From NCBI RefSeq assembly GCF_023656515.1, contig NZ_JAMOFV010000006.1:3084036-3148035 (forward strand): 64,000 nucleotides of DNA. The letters run 5' to 3'. The stretch comes from Clostridium swellfunianum. Lineage in GTDB: Bacteria; Bacillota; Clostridia; Clostridiales; Clostridiaceae. The notes below the pieces were generated by a model. The model was not told where the DNA came from, made no database searches, and saw only the letters and a program-made list of their open reading frames with translations. This document shows positions 18,477 to 28,291 of this stretch, one piece after another. The position numbers and the translations under genes were made by a program. The first letter of the stretch is position 1. Each line of letters opens with the position of its first letter.

Positions 18477-19853
18477 TTATATTTTCAAAGCCTCAGTATT
18501 TGGTATAGCAGGTTTTCGTATCTGTTTCCGAGCATAGAAGAACACTCCTACTTGACCGAGCCCCGCTAAACCCCAGGTTACCGGATAGCAGATAAAGAGC
18601 ATAACCATGGTTGGATACCAGGCGAAGATGGTAGCCAGCCAAACGATACGCATGAGGCATGCACCAAGAAGTGTGCAAAGCATAGGCAGTATGGAATAAC
18701 CCATGCCTCGAGTAAGACCAGGATATACATTCATGGTTCCACAAGTGAAGTATGCAACCATCATGATTTTCATCCGAAGCATACCTAAGTCGATGACCTG
18801 AGGATCGGAGGTGTACAATCCAAGCATTGGTCTTCCAAAAAGCAGTGTGGCACCACCTAATACAATCCAAGTAGCGAAGATTAGTACTGTAACCACTTTT
18901 GCAACAGTATCAATTCGGTCGTACTTTTTTGCACCCATGTTTTGGCCTGTAAAGGTAATAGCTGCGTTATAATAGGCATTCATTGTAGTACCAATAAAAC
19001 CTTCCACATTGCCTGCAGCGGAACTTGCCGCTACCATTGTTGAGCCGAAGGAGTTAACTGCTGATTGTATAAGAACATTGGAAATGGAAAACAGAAGTCC
19101 TTGAAGACCTGCAGGTAAGCCAATCTTTACGATGGATTTCAGTTTATCACCATCAATTCGCATCTTCTTGGGTATGAAGCGTATGGCTCCATCACTCTTA
19201 AGAAGACAAAGTATGATTAAGATTACCGAGATATATTGAGAAATTACTGTTGCCCATGCCACACCGTCTACGCTCATATGAAACACAACTACAAAGAATA
19301 GGTTTAGTATCACATTAACAATACCAGAAATAATGAGGTAGTACATCGGTCTTCGACTGTCTCCTACAGACCTTAGGATAGCTGCACTAAAGTTGTAAAC
19401 CATGCTGGCAGGCATGCCGATGAAGAAGATTCTCATATATAGTACTGAAAGGTCGAGAATGTCCTCAGGGGTACCCATCATAGTCAGCAAGGGCTCAGCA
19501 AGAGCAAGACCAAGTAACATTACTATAACACCCCCAATGATGCTGATAGCAATTGAAGTGTGAACAGACCTGCTAACCGCAACCTTATCACCTGCGCCAG
19601 AGTCCTGCGCCACGATGACACTTGTACCTACAGATAATCCCATAAACAAGTTGACTATGAGGTTAATAAGTGGGCCAGTGGCACCTACTGCAGCTAGAGC
19701 ATGGCTGCCAGAAAAACGCCCCACCACTACCATGTCGGCAGCATTAAAAAGCAGCTGCAGGATGTTCATTGCCATTATTGGTAATGCAAATATCAATACT
19801 TTACCAAGTAGTGGGCCGCTGGTCATATCCATACTACGTTTTCGTAGAATCAT
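18477..19853 (-). CDS. MATE-family multidrug/Na+ antiporter
   Basis: The protein has 458 residues with about twelve hydrophobic segments in two similar halves. The start of the first half reads SGPLLGKVLIFALPIMAMNILQ (two MatE domains, NorM/DinF class), with FSGSHALAAVGATGP typical of bacterial MATE proteins. It would export cationic or aromatic compounds using an ion gradient. A longer frame runs to 19919, but AAAGGAAG at about 19866-19873 points to the ATG at 19853. It stands alone between a terminator and a long spacer. GC content looks somewhat higher than in the neighbours. Confidence 0.88.
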   Translation of the reverse strand: MILRKRSMDMTSGPLLGKVLIFALPIMAMNILQLLFNAADMVVVGRFSGSHALAAVGATGPLINLIVNLFMGLSVGTSVIVAQDSGAGDKVAVSRSVHTSIAISIIGGVIVMLLGLALAEPLLTMMGTPEDILDLSVLYMRIFFIGMPASMVYNFSAAILRSVGDSRRPMYYLIISGIVNVILNLFFVVVFHMSVDGVAWATVISQYISVILIILCLLKSDGAIRFIPKKMRIDGDKLKSIVKIGLPAGLQGLLFSISNVLIQSAVNSFGSTMVAASSAAGNVEGFIGTTMNAYYNAAITFTGQNMGAKKYDRIDTVAKVVTVLIFATWIVLGGATLLFGRPMLGLYTSDPQVIDLGMLRMKIMMVAYFTCGTMNVYPGLTRGMGYSILPMLCTLLGACLMRIVWLATIFAWYPTMVMLFICYPVTWGLAGLGQVGVFFYARKQIRKPAIPNTEALKI

Positions 19854-20214
19854 AAGAACATTCACTTCCTTTATATTCATTGTTTTATGTTGCTTTATTT
19901 TTCTGTAATAAATCCTCAAATATTAATTTTAAGACTGGCTCTTGATTAAAACAATGGAGTAAATTAAACATTTAGAAAATTTAGCTGTAATTTCTTATCT
20001 AATTATGTATTTAATTTTTATAAGGCTTTAAATTTATGATTATAAAAATGTAAATAGAATAAAAACTCGAAGTATAAGCGTTGGCGATTAATTATAGTTA
20101 TGTTAACATAAAGATGTAGTGATAGGAAATTATGCCAAAGGTTAGTAGCAATCTGCTGCTAATTACTTGATTTTGATTAAAAGCTTAGATAGCAAAATTA
20201 ATGGGGGTGCGATT
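19854..20214. other. Non-coding spacer with a candidate promoter for the methyltransferase
   Basis: The spacer is very AT-rich and I see no credible ORF. TTGGCG (20081-20086) and TAACAT (20104-20109), 17 bp apart, form a plausible promoter reading towards the methyltransferase. The minus-strand MATE promoter must also lie here, but I cannot place it. Confidence 0.4.
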
Positions 20215-21012
20215 ATGTCTATAATGAATAATACTGAAAATGTGAAAGAACAATATAAGGATGACAATAATTTGGCAATAAGATGTAATTTACATGCCAA
20301 GCACAGCACGAATAAACAAGGTTTCTTTCCTTGGCTTTTCGGACAATATAAGTTTTCAAAGGGTTATAGAATACTAGAATTAGGATGCGGAAATGGTGGG
20401 CAATGGCAGAATAGGATTCAGCAGCTGCCAGAGGATTGCCTCTTGGTTTTATCTGACTTCTCAGAAGGTATGGTGAATATCGTCTGGGAAAAATATTCAA
20501 GCCATAATAATATGATAGCCCAGAAGGTAGATATTCAGAACATACCATTTCCTAATGATTGCTTTGATGTTGTAATTGCTAATCATATGTTATATCATGT
20601 TCCAGATTTACATAAGGCGCTTTCGGAAGTCAAAAGAGTACTAAAATCTGGTGGCAAGTTTTATGCTTCAACAAATGGTAATGGCGGTATGAGGCCATAT
20701 CTGCGTAACGCCTTTAAACAAGTTAGTCCAAAACTAGATACTTTCACAAAAGACTTTTCTTTTAATCTGCAAAATGGAAAGGAGATATTAGGCCGATACT
20801 TTCCTAATGTTCAAAGGTTTGATTTTGAAGATTCGTTATCTATCACAGAAACACAGGATTTAATAGATTGGTTGAAATCCACAATAACTATAGCAAGTTA
20901 TTCTGAAAATGACTTAGAAGGCTTATACGATTATTTTGAAGAGATTAGAAAAAAGGAAGGCGCAATTAATATTCCAAAAGAAACTGGACTGTTTATCTGT
21001 ACAAAGAAATAG
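20215..21012 (+). CDS. SAM-dependent class I methyltransferase
   Basis: The protein has 265 residues of the Methyltransf_11 type. Motif I is ILELGCGNGGQW (about residues 54-65), followed by an acidic residue in VLSDFSEGM and motif II/III FDVVIANHMLYHVPDLHKALSEVKRVLKSGG (quoted only in part elsewhere). The 3' region is less conserved, so the substrate is unknown. The start ATG 20215 follows GGGGGTG; a longer frame from 20167 lacks a ribosome binding site. It stands before the TetR gene with its own spacer and is not clearly in an operon. Confidence 0.85.
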   Translation: MSIMNNTENVKEQYKDDNNLAIRCNLHAKHSTNKQGFFPWLFGQYKFSKGYRILELGCGNGGQWQNRIQQLPEDCLLVLSDFSEGMVNIVWEKYSSHNNMIAQKVDIQNIPFPNDCFDVVIANHMLYHVPDLHKALSEVKRVLKSGGKFYASTNGNGGMRPYLRNAFKQVSPKLDTFTKDFSFNLQNGKEILGRYFPNVQRFDFEDSLSITETQDLIDWLKSTITIASYSENDLEGLYDYFEEIRKKEGAINIPKETGLFICTKK

Positions 21013-21179
21013 CCTTAGAGCATGTAAACATAATTAGAAATTACTTGCTCTACAATGTCATTATATCTGTGAATAAATTTATATGGAATTAGTAAAGCAT
21101 TTTAAGATTATGTACTTTTAAAATAATTGACATGGTTTCTGATTTTTTATATAATTTAAAAGAGAACGGAGGTTTTCTA

Positions 21180-21785
21180 ATGCAGTATCAAAAGGATGAA
21201 GTGCGTAACAGGATAGTTGAAGAAGCTCTAAAAGAGTTTAATGAAAAAGGCTATGAAGGTGCATCCATTAGAAATATAGCTAAAAATTCAAACACATCTG
21301 TAGGAAACTTATATAAGTATTTTAAATCAAAAGAAGAGCTGCATGAAAATCTTGTGGGTGCTATTTATGATAGATTTGTGGATTACATTACGCAGTTTGC
21401 GAATGTGGAGCTTAACGAAAAGGCAGAAACCATATTTTACAAGCTAGCTGATGAGATAATGGAAATTTTTAATAAGAACAATTTTGAAATTTCTATACTT
21501 CTTAATGAAAGTAAAGGGACAAAGTATGAGAACTGCAAAAGTATTTTTGTTGATTTTGTAACAAGAATCTTAACAGAAAAAACTCAGTACGAGCTGTCAT
21601 TACAGGGCAAAAGACTGGAGGATAATTTTATTATATATCTTCTTTCCCAAAGCCTTCTAGAGAGCATTGCTGTTATAGTTAAGAAATGCAATGATGGTTC
21701 ACAGGTTAGAAGACTCACTTTGAACTTAATCGATATTTTTTTTACTGATCTTATAAATAAATTAGATACCGAAGATATAAAATAA
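21180..21785 (+). CDS. TetR/AcrR-family transcriptional regulator
   Basis: The protein has 201 residues. The N-terminal helix-turn-helix (about 8-55, ALKEFNEKGYEGASIRNIAKNS followed by VGNLYKYFKSKEEL) is the TetR signature; the C-terminal half is a variable ligand domain. The start ATG 21180 follows GGAGG; a longer frame from 21132 has no such site. It is 127 bases ahead of an ABC transporter pair in the same direction, so it probably represses that transporter and perhaps itself. Confidence 0.9.
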   Translation: MQYQKDEVRNRIVEEALKEFNEKGYEGASIRNIAKNSNTSVGNLYKYFKSKEELHENLVGAIYDRFVDYITQFANVELNEKAETIFYKLADEIMEIFNKNNFEISILLNESKGTKYENCKSIFVDFVTRILTEKTQYELSLQGKRLEDNFIIYLLSQSLLESIAVIVKKCNDGSQVRRLTLNLIDIFFTDLINKLDTEDIK

Positions 21786-21792
21786 TAACAAG

Positions 21793-21862
21793 CTTCTCTA
21801 TGTATAAACACAGCTTAAGGTCTTGGACTATGGAATTTTTGTAAAATAGAGAAGTATTTTTT
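21793..21862 (+). promoter_or_regulatory. Long-loop inverted repeat in the TetR-ABC spacer
   Basis: TTCTCTAT near 21795 can pair with ATAGAGAA near 21847, followed by a run of seven T. It may be an attenuating terminator between the regulator and the transporter genes. The long loop makes this uncertain. Confidence 0.35.
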
Positions 21863-21912
21863 TGGACTAAAAGAGAACCGACGTTCACAAGCTGACAAAG
21901 AAGGAGCATGAA

Positions 21913-22617
21913 ATGGAAAATTATGTTGAATTTAAAAATGTAAAAAAGAGCTATGATATGGGTGAAGTAGTAATTAATGCAGTTAATGACGTTTCATTCT
22001 CAATAGAAAAGGGAGAGTTTGTTGTTATTCTTGGAGCCAGTGGTGCAGGAAAATCAACAATACTTAATCTTTTAGGCGGTATGGATTCTGTTACAGAAGG
22101 AAGCATATATGTTGATGGTAATGAAATAAGCAAGTATGACAAAAAGCAGCTTACAAAATATAGACGTGATGATATAGGCTTCGTCTTTCAATTTTATAAT
22201 TTAGTTCAGAATCTTAATGCTCTTGAAAATGTAGAGCTAGCAGTTGAAATATGTGAAGATTCCATGGACCCGGCTGAGGTTTTAAAAAGCGTTGGTCTTG
22301 AGGATAGGCTGTACAACTTCCCTTCACAGCTTTCGGGTGGGGAGCAGCAAAGGGTATCCATAGCAAGGGCAATTGCAAAGAATCCTAAACTGCTTCTTTG
22401 TGACGAGCCAACAGGAGCATTAGATTATAATACTGGAAAGGCAATATTAAAAATGTTGTCTGATACAGCAAAGCTATACAATATGACCGTTATAGTTATT
22501 ACGCATAATTCGGCTATTGCACCAATAGCTGATAGGGTAATCACTGTGAGAAGTGGCAAGATAGCTAGTATGATAAAGAATGAAAATCCTGTTTCCATAG
22601 AAAGCATAGAGTGGTAA
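21913..22617 (+). CDS. ABC transporter ATP-binding protein (MacB/LolD type)
   Basis: The protein has 234 residues. Walker A is GASGAGKST (41-49), the Q-loop lies in [20 protein letters not shown], the signature is [14 protein letters not shown], Walker B is [12 protein letters not shown], and the switch His is in VIVITHN. This is the MacB/LolD/FtsE-like class that pairs with FtsX-fold permeases, and such a permease follows at once. It is likely regulated by the upstream TetR protein. The start follows AAGGAG with 6-base spacing. Confidence 0.93.
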   Translation: MENYVEFKNVKKSYDMGEVVINAVNDVSFSIEKGEFVVILGASGAGKSTILNLLGGMDSVTEGSIYVDGNEISKYDKKQLTKYRRDDIGFVFQFYNLVQNLNALENVELAVEICEDSMDPAEVLKSVGLEDRLYNFPSQLSGGEQQRVSIARAIAKNPKLLLCDEPTGALDYNTGKAILKMLSDTAKLYNMTVIVITHNSAIAPIADRVITVRSGKIASMIKNENPVSIESIEW

Positions 22618-22619
22618 TT

Positions 22620-25600
22620 ATGAAAAGATCATTTTTTAAAAACTTAAACAGAGACATAAAAAAATCGCTTTCAAGATTTTTATCTATAGTTGTGATTATT
22701 ACTGTTGGAGTGGCATTTTATGCTGGCGTTAGAGCGACAAGCCCGTCCATGAAAATATCTGCTGATACTTACTTTAGTAAGAATAACTTTATGGATTATA
22801 AGCTTATATCTACTCTAGGACTCACAAATGGCGATGTAGAGGAAATTAAAAAACTAAGTGGAGTAACACAAGCAGAAGGTTCCTATTCAATTGATGTAGT
22901 AGTAGAAATAGATAAACGTCAATTAGTACTCAACATTAATTCAATGCCTGCAGAAAATTCAATCAACCAGATTAAGCTGATGAAAGGTAGAAAGGCAGAA
23001 GCTGCCGACGAAGTAGTTGTAGAGGAAAGATTTATGGAGAACCATAAGCTATCCTTAGGTGACACTATAGTACTTAAATCAGGAGATGAAAATGCTTTAG
23101 AAGATAATTTAAAAAGCACTGAATTTAAAATTGTTGGAACTGCTGAATCTCCTTTATATATTTCAGAGCAAAGACAGCCAAGTTCTGTAGGAAATGGCTC
23201 TGTTAAAGGCTTTATGTTTATACTTCCTGAAGTTTTTAAAAGCGAGGTTTATACGGAAATCTATGTAAAAACAGATAGCCCTCAATCGGAAAAAAGCCTT
23301 TTGGATAATGAAGGCTATACTAGCTTTAATGAAACTATAGAAAAATCTCTTAAGGATATTGGAGTATCAAGAAATGAGATAAGGTATGCAGAGGTATTAG
23401 GAAAAGCTAATGACAAACTCAATGAAGCACAAGCTGAGCTTGATAGCTCAAAAAAAGAAGCCTTAGAAAAATTTGCTGATGGTTATAAAGAGCTGGATAA
23501 GGCTAAGGATAAAATTCGTAAGGGCAAGGAAGAACTTGTGAAAAATGAGGTGCTTTTTAATAAGCAGATGACAGCAGCTCAAAAACAGATAGAAGATGGA
23601 AAAAAGCAGATTATATATGCAGAAAGCAATATAAATGCAAAAAAGAAAGAAATAGCAGATGCAAAGCTTCTGCTTGGTGAAGAAAATCCGCAGCTTAAAG
23701 CAGCTGAAGCTGAAATTAATAAAGGAGCAGCAGAGCTTGAGGCAAACAAGGGAAAAATTTCAGCTTCAGAAGTAGAATTAGCAAAGGGAAGGAATGAAGG
23801 TCTGGCAAAGCTCAGTAGTGCAAGAAAGAAACTTGAGGATGGGCAGAAAGAAATTGATGCTAATTATACAAAGCTAAAATCCGAGGAAGCAAAAGCAAAT
23901 GAAAAGATAAGGGATGGAGAAGTTGAAATTCAACAAAATAGAGATAAGCTTAAGGATATTAAAAAACCTGACTGGTATGTACTTGGAAGATCCCATAATG
24001 CTGGTTATGAAACGTATAGGCAGGACAGTGACAGAATTGATAGTATAGGAAAGGTGTTTCCTCTAATATTTTTCCTTGTTGCATCCTTGGTAAGTCTTAC
24101 AACCATGACAAGAATGGTTCAGGAAAAAAGAACAGAGATTGGCACTTTTAAAGCCTTAGGCTATTCGAGTGCTTCCATAGTAGCTCACTATCTTATTTAC
24201 GGACTTTCAGCAAGTATTTTAGGCAGCATTATTGGTATCTTTGTTGGGTTTAGATTATTCCCGTCCTTAATAATGAATGCTTATGCCACTCGTTATGATA
24301 TCGGTGAAATGATAGTACCTTTCAATTCAAACCTTGCTCTCCAGGCAGCGCTGATTGCGGTGTTGTTTACAGCGGCTGCAGCAGTTGCATCTGCTTTGGA
24401 GGAACTGAGAGAAGTTCCAGCTTCTTTAATGAGGCCCAAACCACCTAAGTCAGGAAAAACCATACTTCTTGAAAGAATTAATTTTATATGGAAAAGAATG
24501 AACTTTACAAAAAAGGTTACAGCAAGGAATATCTTTAGATATAAACAGAGGCTGTTTATGACAGTGGTAGGCATTGCAGCTTGTACTGGATTAATGATAA
24601 CGGGTTTTGGATTAAAGGAAGGAATAATCGGTGCAACAGAAGCACAATTCAGCAGTATATATAAATATGATATGCAGGGCACTTTAAGTAAAAACTTAAA
24701 TACATCTGATAAAAATGCTCTAAAGGGCAAAGCTGCAGGTACTTTAAATGTCAAAGCAATTATGTTCAGCTATTCAAAAAATGTTTCAATAAACATGAAA
24801 GATAACAAAAGTCAGGATGCCTATTTGGTTGTTCCTGAAAATAAACAGGAACTTAACAACTATATTAATTTAAGTGTAAATAGTGAAGGATTAAAACTTA
24901 AGGATGATGGTGTTATTTTAACTAAGAAATTAGCTAAGCTTTTAGATAAAAAAGTTGGAGATACCATCGAAGTCAACCTAGAGGATAACACCTTCCAAGC
25001 TAAGATTTCTGGGATAACAGAGCATTACCTTCAACATTATATCTATATAAGCCCTGATTACTACGAAAGTTTGACAGGAAATAGCTTAGCCTTTAACAGT
25101 TTCTACGGACTTTTAAATAATTTATCTGAGGAAGAAGAGGATAATACTTTAAGTGCGTTGAAAGCTTTAGACGATATCAACTCTGTTGAATTTAAAAGCA
25201 ATGTGCATATTAACTTCAACAAGATGTCTTCTGCAATTAATTCTGTAATACCAGTGTTAATAGTATCAGCAGGCGTTTTAGCTTTTGTTGTAATGTACAA
25301 CCTCACCAACATAAATATCGAGGAAAGAAAAAGGGAACTTGCAACAATAAAGCTTTTAGGATTTTTTAATTATGAACTTGCAGCTTATATCTACAGGGAA
25401 AATATGATATTAACTGTTCTTGGAAGTTTGTTCGGGGTACCAATGGGAATGTTTTTTAATAAGTTTATAATTGGTACTGCAGAAACTAATGATATATTAT
25501 TCCTGCAAAAGATTGGCCCAGTTTACTATTTAATTTCGATTTTGCTCACATTGTTATTTTCAGTAGTTGTAAATCTAGCCATGTATGCAAGATTTGATAA

Positions 25601-25637
25601 AATTGATATGATAGAGTCTCTTAAGAGTGCTGAATAA
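22620..25637 (+). CDS. Large FtsX-like ABC permease with extracellular coiled coil
   Basis: The protein has 1005 residues. TM1 is at about 17-37. An extracytoplasmic domain includes a long Lys/Glu/Ala-rich coiled coil (about 255-445, repeated 'A-x-x-E-L-x-x-x-K/G' heptads). Four-helix FtsX blocks lie around 465-600 and 865-1000, the second with LATIKLLGFFNYELAAYIYREN and the first with RTEIGTFKALGYS. Two FtsX blocks in one chain mean one copy can pair with two ATPases. Such proteins extrude peptides or drugs, or act as mechanotransmitters; the substrate here is unknown. ATG 22620 starts 2 bases after the ATPase stop, implying translational coupling. Confidence 0.9.
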   Translation: MKRSFFKNLNRDIKKSLSRFLSIVVIITVGVAFYAGVRATSPSMKISADTYFSKNNFMDYKLISTLGLTNGDVEEIKKLSGVTQAEGSYSIDVVVEIDKRQLVLNINSMPAENSINQIKLMKGRKAEAADEVVVEERFMENHKLSLGDTIVLKSGDENALEDNLKSTEFKIVGTAESPLYISEQRQPSSVGNGSVKGFMFILPEVFKSEVYTEIYVKTDSPQSEKSLLDNEGYTSFNETIEKSLKDIGVSRNEIRYAEVLGKANDKLNEAQAELDSSKKEALEKFADGYKELDKAKDKIRKGKEELVKNEVLFNKQMTAAQKQIEDGKKQIIYAESNINAKKKEIADAKLLLGEENPQLKAAEAEINKGAAELEANKGKISASEVELAKGRNEGLAKLSSARKKLEDGQKEIDANYTKLKSEEAKANEKIRDGEVEIQQNRDKLKDIKKPDWYVLGRSHNAGYETYRQDSDRIDSIGKVFPLIFFLVASLVSLTTMTRMVQEKRTEIGTFKALGYSSASIVAHYLIYGLSASILGSIIGIFVGFRLFPSLIMNAYATRYDIGEMIVPFNSNLALQAALIAVLFTAAAAVASALEELREVPASLMRPKPPKSGKTILLERINFIWKRMNFTKKVTARNIFRYKQRLFMTVVGIAACTGLMITGFGLKEGIIGATEAQFSSIYKYDMQGTLSKNLNTSDKNALKGKAAGTLNVKAIMFSYSKNVSINMKDNKSQDAYLVVPENKQELNNYINLSVNSEGLKLKDDGVILTKKLAKLLDKKVGDTIEVNLEDNTFQAKISGITEHYLQHYIYISPDYYESLTGNSLAFNSFYGLLNNLSEEEEDNTLSALKALDDINSVEFKSNVHINFNKMSSAINSVIPVLIVSAGVLAFVVMYNLTNINIEERKRELATIKLLGFFNYELAAYIYRENMILTVLGSLFGVPMGMFFNKFIIGTAETNDILFLQKIGPVYYLISILLTLLFSVVVNLAMYARFDKIDMIESLKSAE

Positions 25638-25692
25638 AATCTTAAGCAGTGCAAGTACTTATGAAACTAAAGTCCTCGCAGAACAACTTGTT

Positions 25693-25740
25693 AACAATAA
25701 AAAAAGATAACTTTTTAAAAAGTTATCTTTTTTTATTGTT
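25693..25740. terminator. Bidirectional terminator between the FtsX permease and the SDR gene
   Basis: A nearly perfect palindrome (AACAATAAAAAAAGATAACTT and its complement, 25693-25740) has A- and T-runs flanking the stem and serves both converging genes. Confidence 0.9.
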
Positions 25741-25765
25741 AATTTTTTCCTTTAAAAACTATTTA

Positions 25766-26704
25766 TCAAGATGAAGTTATTTCTCCGCCATTTACATGTA
25801 TTGTCTGACCAACTACGAAGCGTGAATCATCAGATGCAAGAAAAACGTAGGCAGGAGCAAGCTCAAAGGGCTGTGCCTGGCGCTTCATAGGGTTATTGAC
25901 CTGAGTAACTTCATCTGGTGAAAAGCTTGCTGGAATCAGGGGAGTCCATACCCTTCCAGGTGCAACTGCATTGACACGTATGCCTTTGCTTATAAGGTTG
26001 TTTGCTAGTGCTCTTGTAAACCCAACATTGGCTGCTTTACTGGCAGTATAGTCGATTAATTGTTCGTTGCCCTCATAGGCTACAACCGAAGCCGTATTTA
26101 TTATAGTACTTCCTGCTTTTAGATAGGGGAGGGCTGCTCTGGTTGTATAGAAGTGAGAGTATATGTTTACTTTGAAGGTATCATCAAACTGTTCGTCGCT
26201 AATATCAAGCAGGCTAAGCTGTTGAAACTGGATTCCAACGTGATTGCACAGAATATCTAGCTTGCCAAAAGTTTTGATTGTTTTCTCAACAATATTGATG
26301 CATTGCTGCTTTTCTCTCAGGTCACCCGGCAGCAGCAAACAGCGTTGACCAAGTTCTTCAATTCTTGATTTTGTACGATTTGCATCCTCATGCTCGTCTA
26401 AATAGGCAATTGCAACATCTGCTCCTTCTTTAGCGAAGGCAATTGATACTGCAGCACCAATTCCGCTATCTCCACCTGTTATTAGGGCTACTTTACCTTC
26501 TAATTTTCCGCTTCCCTTATAGTTTGGGTTTTCAACGATTGGCCTTGGAATCATCAAGCTTTCTAAGCCAGGCTGACGGAGCTGACGCTGCTCGGGTACT
26601 GTAATAGGTACCTCTTCGTAACGGGTTATCTTCCCGTAGTTAGGGTACATAGGATACCCATTATTTTTTGATTCTTTTCGAAATGATATATCATCCTTAT
26701 GCAT
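25766..26704 (-). CDS. Short-chain dehydrogenase/reductase (YghA/YhdF-like stress type)
   Basis: The protein has 312 residues. A 45-residue N-terminal extension (PMYPNYGK, then [13 protein letters not shown]) precedes a classical SDR domain: [19 protein letters not shown] (NADP-binding, Rossmann), catalytic Ser in INTASVVAY, and Tyr/Lys in YTASK. The usual NNAG is replaced by CNHVG. The extended N-terminus and GGDSGIG are typical of the YghA / general stress SDR group, often annotated as glucose dehydrogenase-like; the substrate is unproven. The ATG at 26704 follows GGAGG. It is a single-gene unit. Confidence 0.9.
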   Translation of the reverse strand: MHKDDISFRKESKNNGYPMYPNYGKITRYEEVPITVPEQRQLRQPGLESLMIPRPIVENPNYKGSGKLEGKVALITGGDSGIGAAVSIAFAKEGADVAIAYLDEHEDANRTKSRIEELGQRCLLLPGDLREKQQCINIVEKTIKTFGKLDILCNHVGIQFQQLSLLDISDEQFDDTFKVNIYSHFYTTRAALPYLKAGSTIINTASVVAYEGNEQLIDYTASKAANVGFTRALANNLISKGIRVNAVAPGRVWTPLIPASFSPDEVTQVNNPMKRQAQPFELAPAYVFLASDDSRFVVGQTIHVNGGEITSS

Positions 26705-26765
26705 GGAAGACCTCCACCATATATGCTTTACTAAATCATTTTATGTAACCCGCCGCAAGAGTGTG

Positions 26766-26789
26766 AATGTTTTTCTGTAGAAAAACATT
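26766..26789. promoter_or_regulatory. Perfect 10-bp hairpin/palindrome in the SDR-small ORF spacer
   Basis: AATGTTTTTC (26766-26775) and GAAAAACATT (26780-26789) flank a TGTA loop in the divergent spacer between the SDR gene and the 57-residue ORF. It could be an operator shared by both, or a leader hairpin. Confidence 0.4.
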
Positions 26790-26869
26790 GCTTTGTTAGT
26801 GCACTTGATAATGTGGAATTGAATAAACTAAAAAGTATGTAGAAATAAATTTTCTAAGGAGGCTGTATT

Positions 26870-27043
26870 ATGTCAAAAAGTAAATCTTGTCCAGGAGTAA
26901 GACTCCTGTTAGTGAATCAATCTAAAGAAAAAGTTGAAGTTTTATATACCCCAAACACTCATCCCTTTAAACTGCCCAAGATTGGATTAAGACCGCCTTA
27001 TTACTGCAATCCACGCTGTGAGAGAAACTATCCTATTATTTAG
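26870..27043 (+). CDS. Small hypothetical protein, 57 residues, Cys/Pro-rich end
   Basis: An ATG at 26870 sits 7 bases after a perfect AAGGAGG (26857-26863) and opens a 57-codon frame ending at TAG 27041-27043. The protein starts MSKSKSCPGVRLLL and ends PPYYCNPRCERNYPII. It has three Cys, many Pro and a basic character, with no membrane segment. I do not recognise the family. The strong ribosome binding site, the separate spacers and a terminator downstream argue that it is translated. The C-x-x-x-C arrangement could bind metal or form a disulfide. Confidence 0.6.
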   Translation: MSKSKSCPGVRLLLVNQSKEKVEVLYTPNTHPFKLPKIGLRPPYYCNPRCERNYPII

Positions 27044-27137
27044 TTAAACTCTCAGTGTAATACAGTGTATATTTTTTTTATGTATTAATAAGATGAGCAC
27101 CACTGCTGATTTTGGATTATAGTTATATAGCTGCATT

Positions 27138-27170
27138 AAAAAGGAAGCACTTATAGTTGCTTCCTTTTTG
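27138..27170. terminator. Bidirectional terminator between the small ORF and DUF4363 gene
   Basis: The stem AAAAAGGAAGCA (27138-27149) / TGCTTCCTTTTT (27158-27169) with an A-run and a T-run suits both converging genes. Confidence 0.9.
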
Positions 27171-27183
27171 AATTTTTTACATT

Positions 27184-27549
27184 TCATCTTCCGATATTAT
27201 CCCAATGCTCATAAGCTTCATTGAGTTCCAAAGAAGCATTTGATTTATCCTTTACCATAATCGCTCCTCTAAGTCTTGCAAGATTTATATCAAAGTCATT
27301 AAGTTCGTCTCTTTCAGCACTAAACTGAACTCTTTTAACTATCTTTTTCCAAGCCTTTTCAAGTTGATCAGTTTTCTTACTCGCTTCATCCCAGTTCTCA
27401 TTTCCGACATCTTTTAAGATAAGCTGAATAGAATTAGGAATATCGTCATCTTTCCCTAAGGGCTTCTTTAGAAAGTTAGCACTTATCATTATAAGTACAA
27501 AAATAATAAGTGCAGCTATTGGTATTGCTCTAATAATAAATTTCCTCAT
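27184..27549 (-). CDS. DUF4363 family protein
   Basis: The protein has 121 residues. A single N-terminal membrane anchor (about 5-26, IIRAIPIAALIIFVLIMIS) is followed by an extracytoplasmic helical domain with W-D-E-A-S and W-x-x-I-x-x-x-V patterns as in DUF4363. The start ATG 27549 follows AAGGAG; a longer frame to 27579 overlaps the preceding gene and lacks a site. It is the second gene after a DUF421 protein, and the same two families recur in mirrored order at 28511-29584. The molecular function is unknown; DUF421/DUF4363 co-occur in spore-forming Firmicutes. Confidence 0.75.
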   Translation of the reverse strand: MRKFIIRAIPIAALIIFVLIMISANFLKKPLGKDDDIPNSIQLILKDVGNENWDEASKKTDQLEKAWKKIVKRVQFSAERDELNDFDINLARLRGAIMVKDKSNASLELNEAYEHWDNIGR

Positions 27550-27562
27550 TAAGTTACACTCC

Positions 27563-28291
27563 TTAGTATGGTCCATCATAGTCGCCTATATCAGTTACCT
27601 TCTTTATATGATCCTCATATTTGTCTATATAAAGAGAACCTGCAGGGTTTAAAGTAGCTAGAAAAACCTCTGATATATCTTTGATTCCATGAGTTTTTAG
27701 TTGATTTAAAAGCCACTTTCTATCTTTATTGAGCTGTCTAAGATTTTCTTCAAAAAGTATGCCATCGTATATAAGCTCTGTGCTGATGCCTGAGGAGTTC
27801 TTTTTTATACTTATATCCATTGCTGTTAACGGTTCATACTCTGGCTTTCTAAGCACAGAAAGCTGACCATTAGGTTCAATTATAGCAAAATCAACCTGTG
27901 TCAAATCAAAGATATCCTTGTTGCGAAGCAGTTCCATAACATCAGAAGCTCTGTATTTTGTCTTCTTTAGTGTGCTCTCCATTATTTTGCCATTCATAAT
28001 AACTATGGTTGGTTCACCCTCTATATATTTTGCAGCATATCTCCATTTCATAGTAATGTACTCCATTAAGTAACCCAGCACACACCATCCTAATAATCCA
28101 ACAAAGTGAGGCCAAGCCCTACTGGACAAATCCGTAGTTAAAGTGGCAGCAATAGATCCAATTGTAATACCAAGTACATAATCAAAAAATGTTAATTGGC
28201 TTATTTGTTCTTTTCCGAGAAGCTTTGCAAAGATAAGCAGACTGAAGAAGCCGATTATAGAACGTACTAATACAACTAAACCTTCACTCAA
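27563..28291 (-). CDS. DUF421 (YetF-like) membrane protein
   Basis: The protein has 242 residues. Three N-terminal membrane segments (about 5-25, 35-55 and 60-80) carry GKEQISQLTFFDYVLGITIGSIAA, characteristic of DUF421. A cytoplasmic C-terminal part has VMELLRNKDIFDLTQVDFAIIEPNGQLSVL. The function is not established; paralogues such as YetF and YrbG are spore- or stress-linked. The start is TTG at 28291, following GGGGGTAG. It is first in an operon with DUF4363. Confidence 0.88.
   Translation of the reverse strand: MSEGLVVLVRSIIGFFSLLIFAKLLGKEQISQLTFFDYVLGITIGSIAATLTTDLSSRAWPHFVGLLGWCVLGYLMEYITMKWRYAAKYIEGEPTIVIMNGKIMESTLKKTKYRASDVMELLRNKDIFDLTQVDFAIIEPNGQLSVLRKPEYEPLTAMDISIKKNSSGISTELIYDGILFEENLRQLNKDRKWLLNQLKTHGIKDISEVFLATLNPAGSLYIDKYEDHIKKVTDIGDYDGPY

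Noticed and set aside
18493-18870. Long minus-strand frame inside the MATE gene
   Set aside because: It overlaps the clear MATE coding frame, has a Cys/His/Trp-rich unlikely composition and no ribosome binding site.
23370-23960. DNA repeat array in the permease gene
   Set aside because: The Lys/Glu/Ala-rich periodicity is a protein coiled coil; the DNA itself is not a regular tandem repeat.
24293-24754. 153-codon antisense frame within the FtsX permease gene
   Set aside because: It is a shadow of the permease coding sequence, with Ser/Pro/Ile-biased composition and no start signals.
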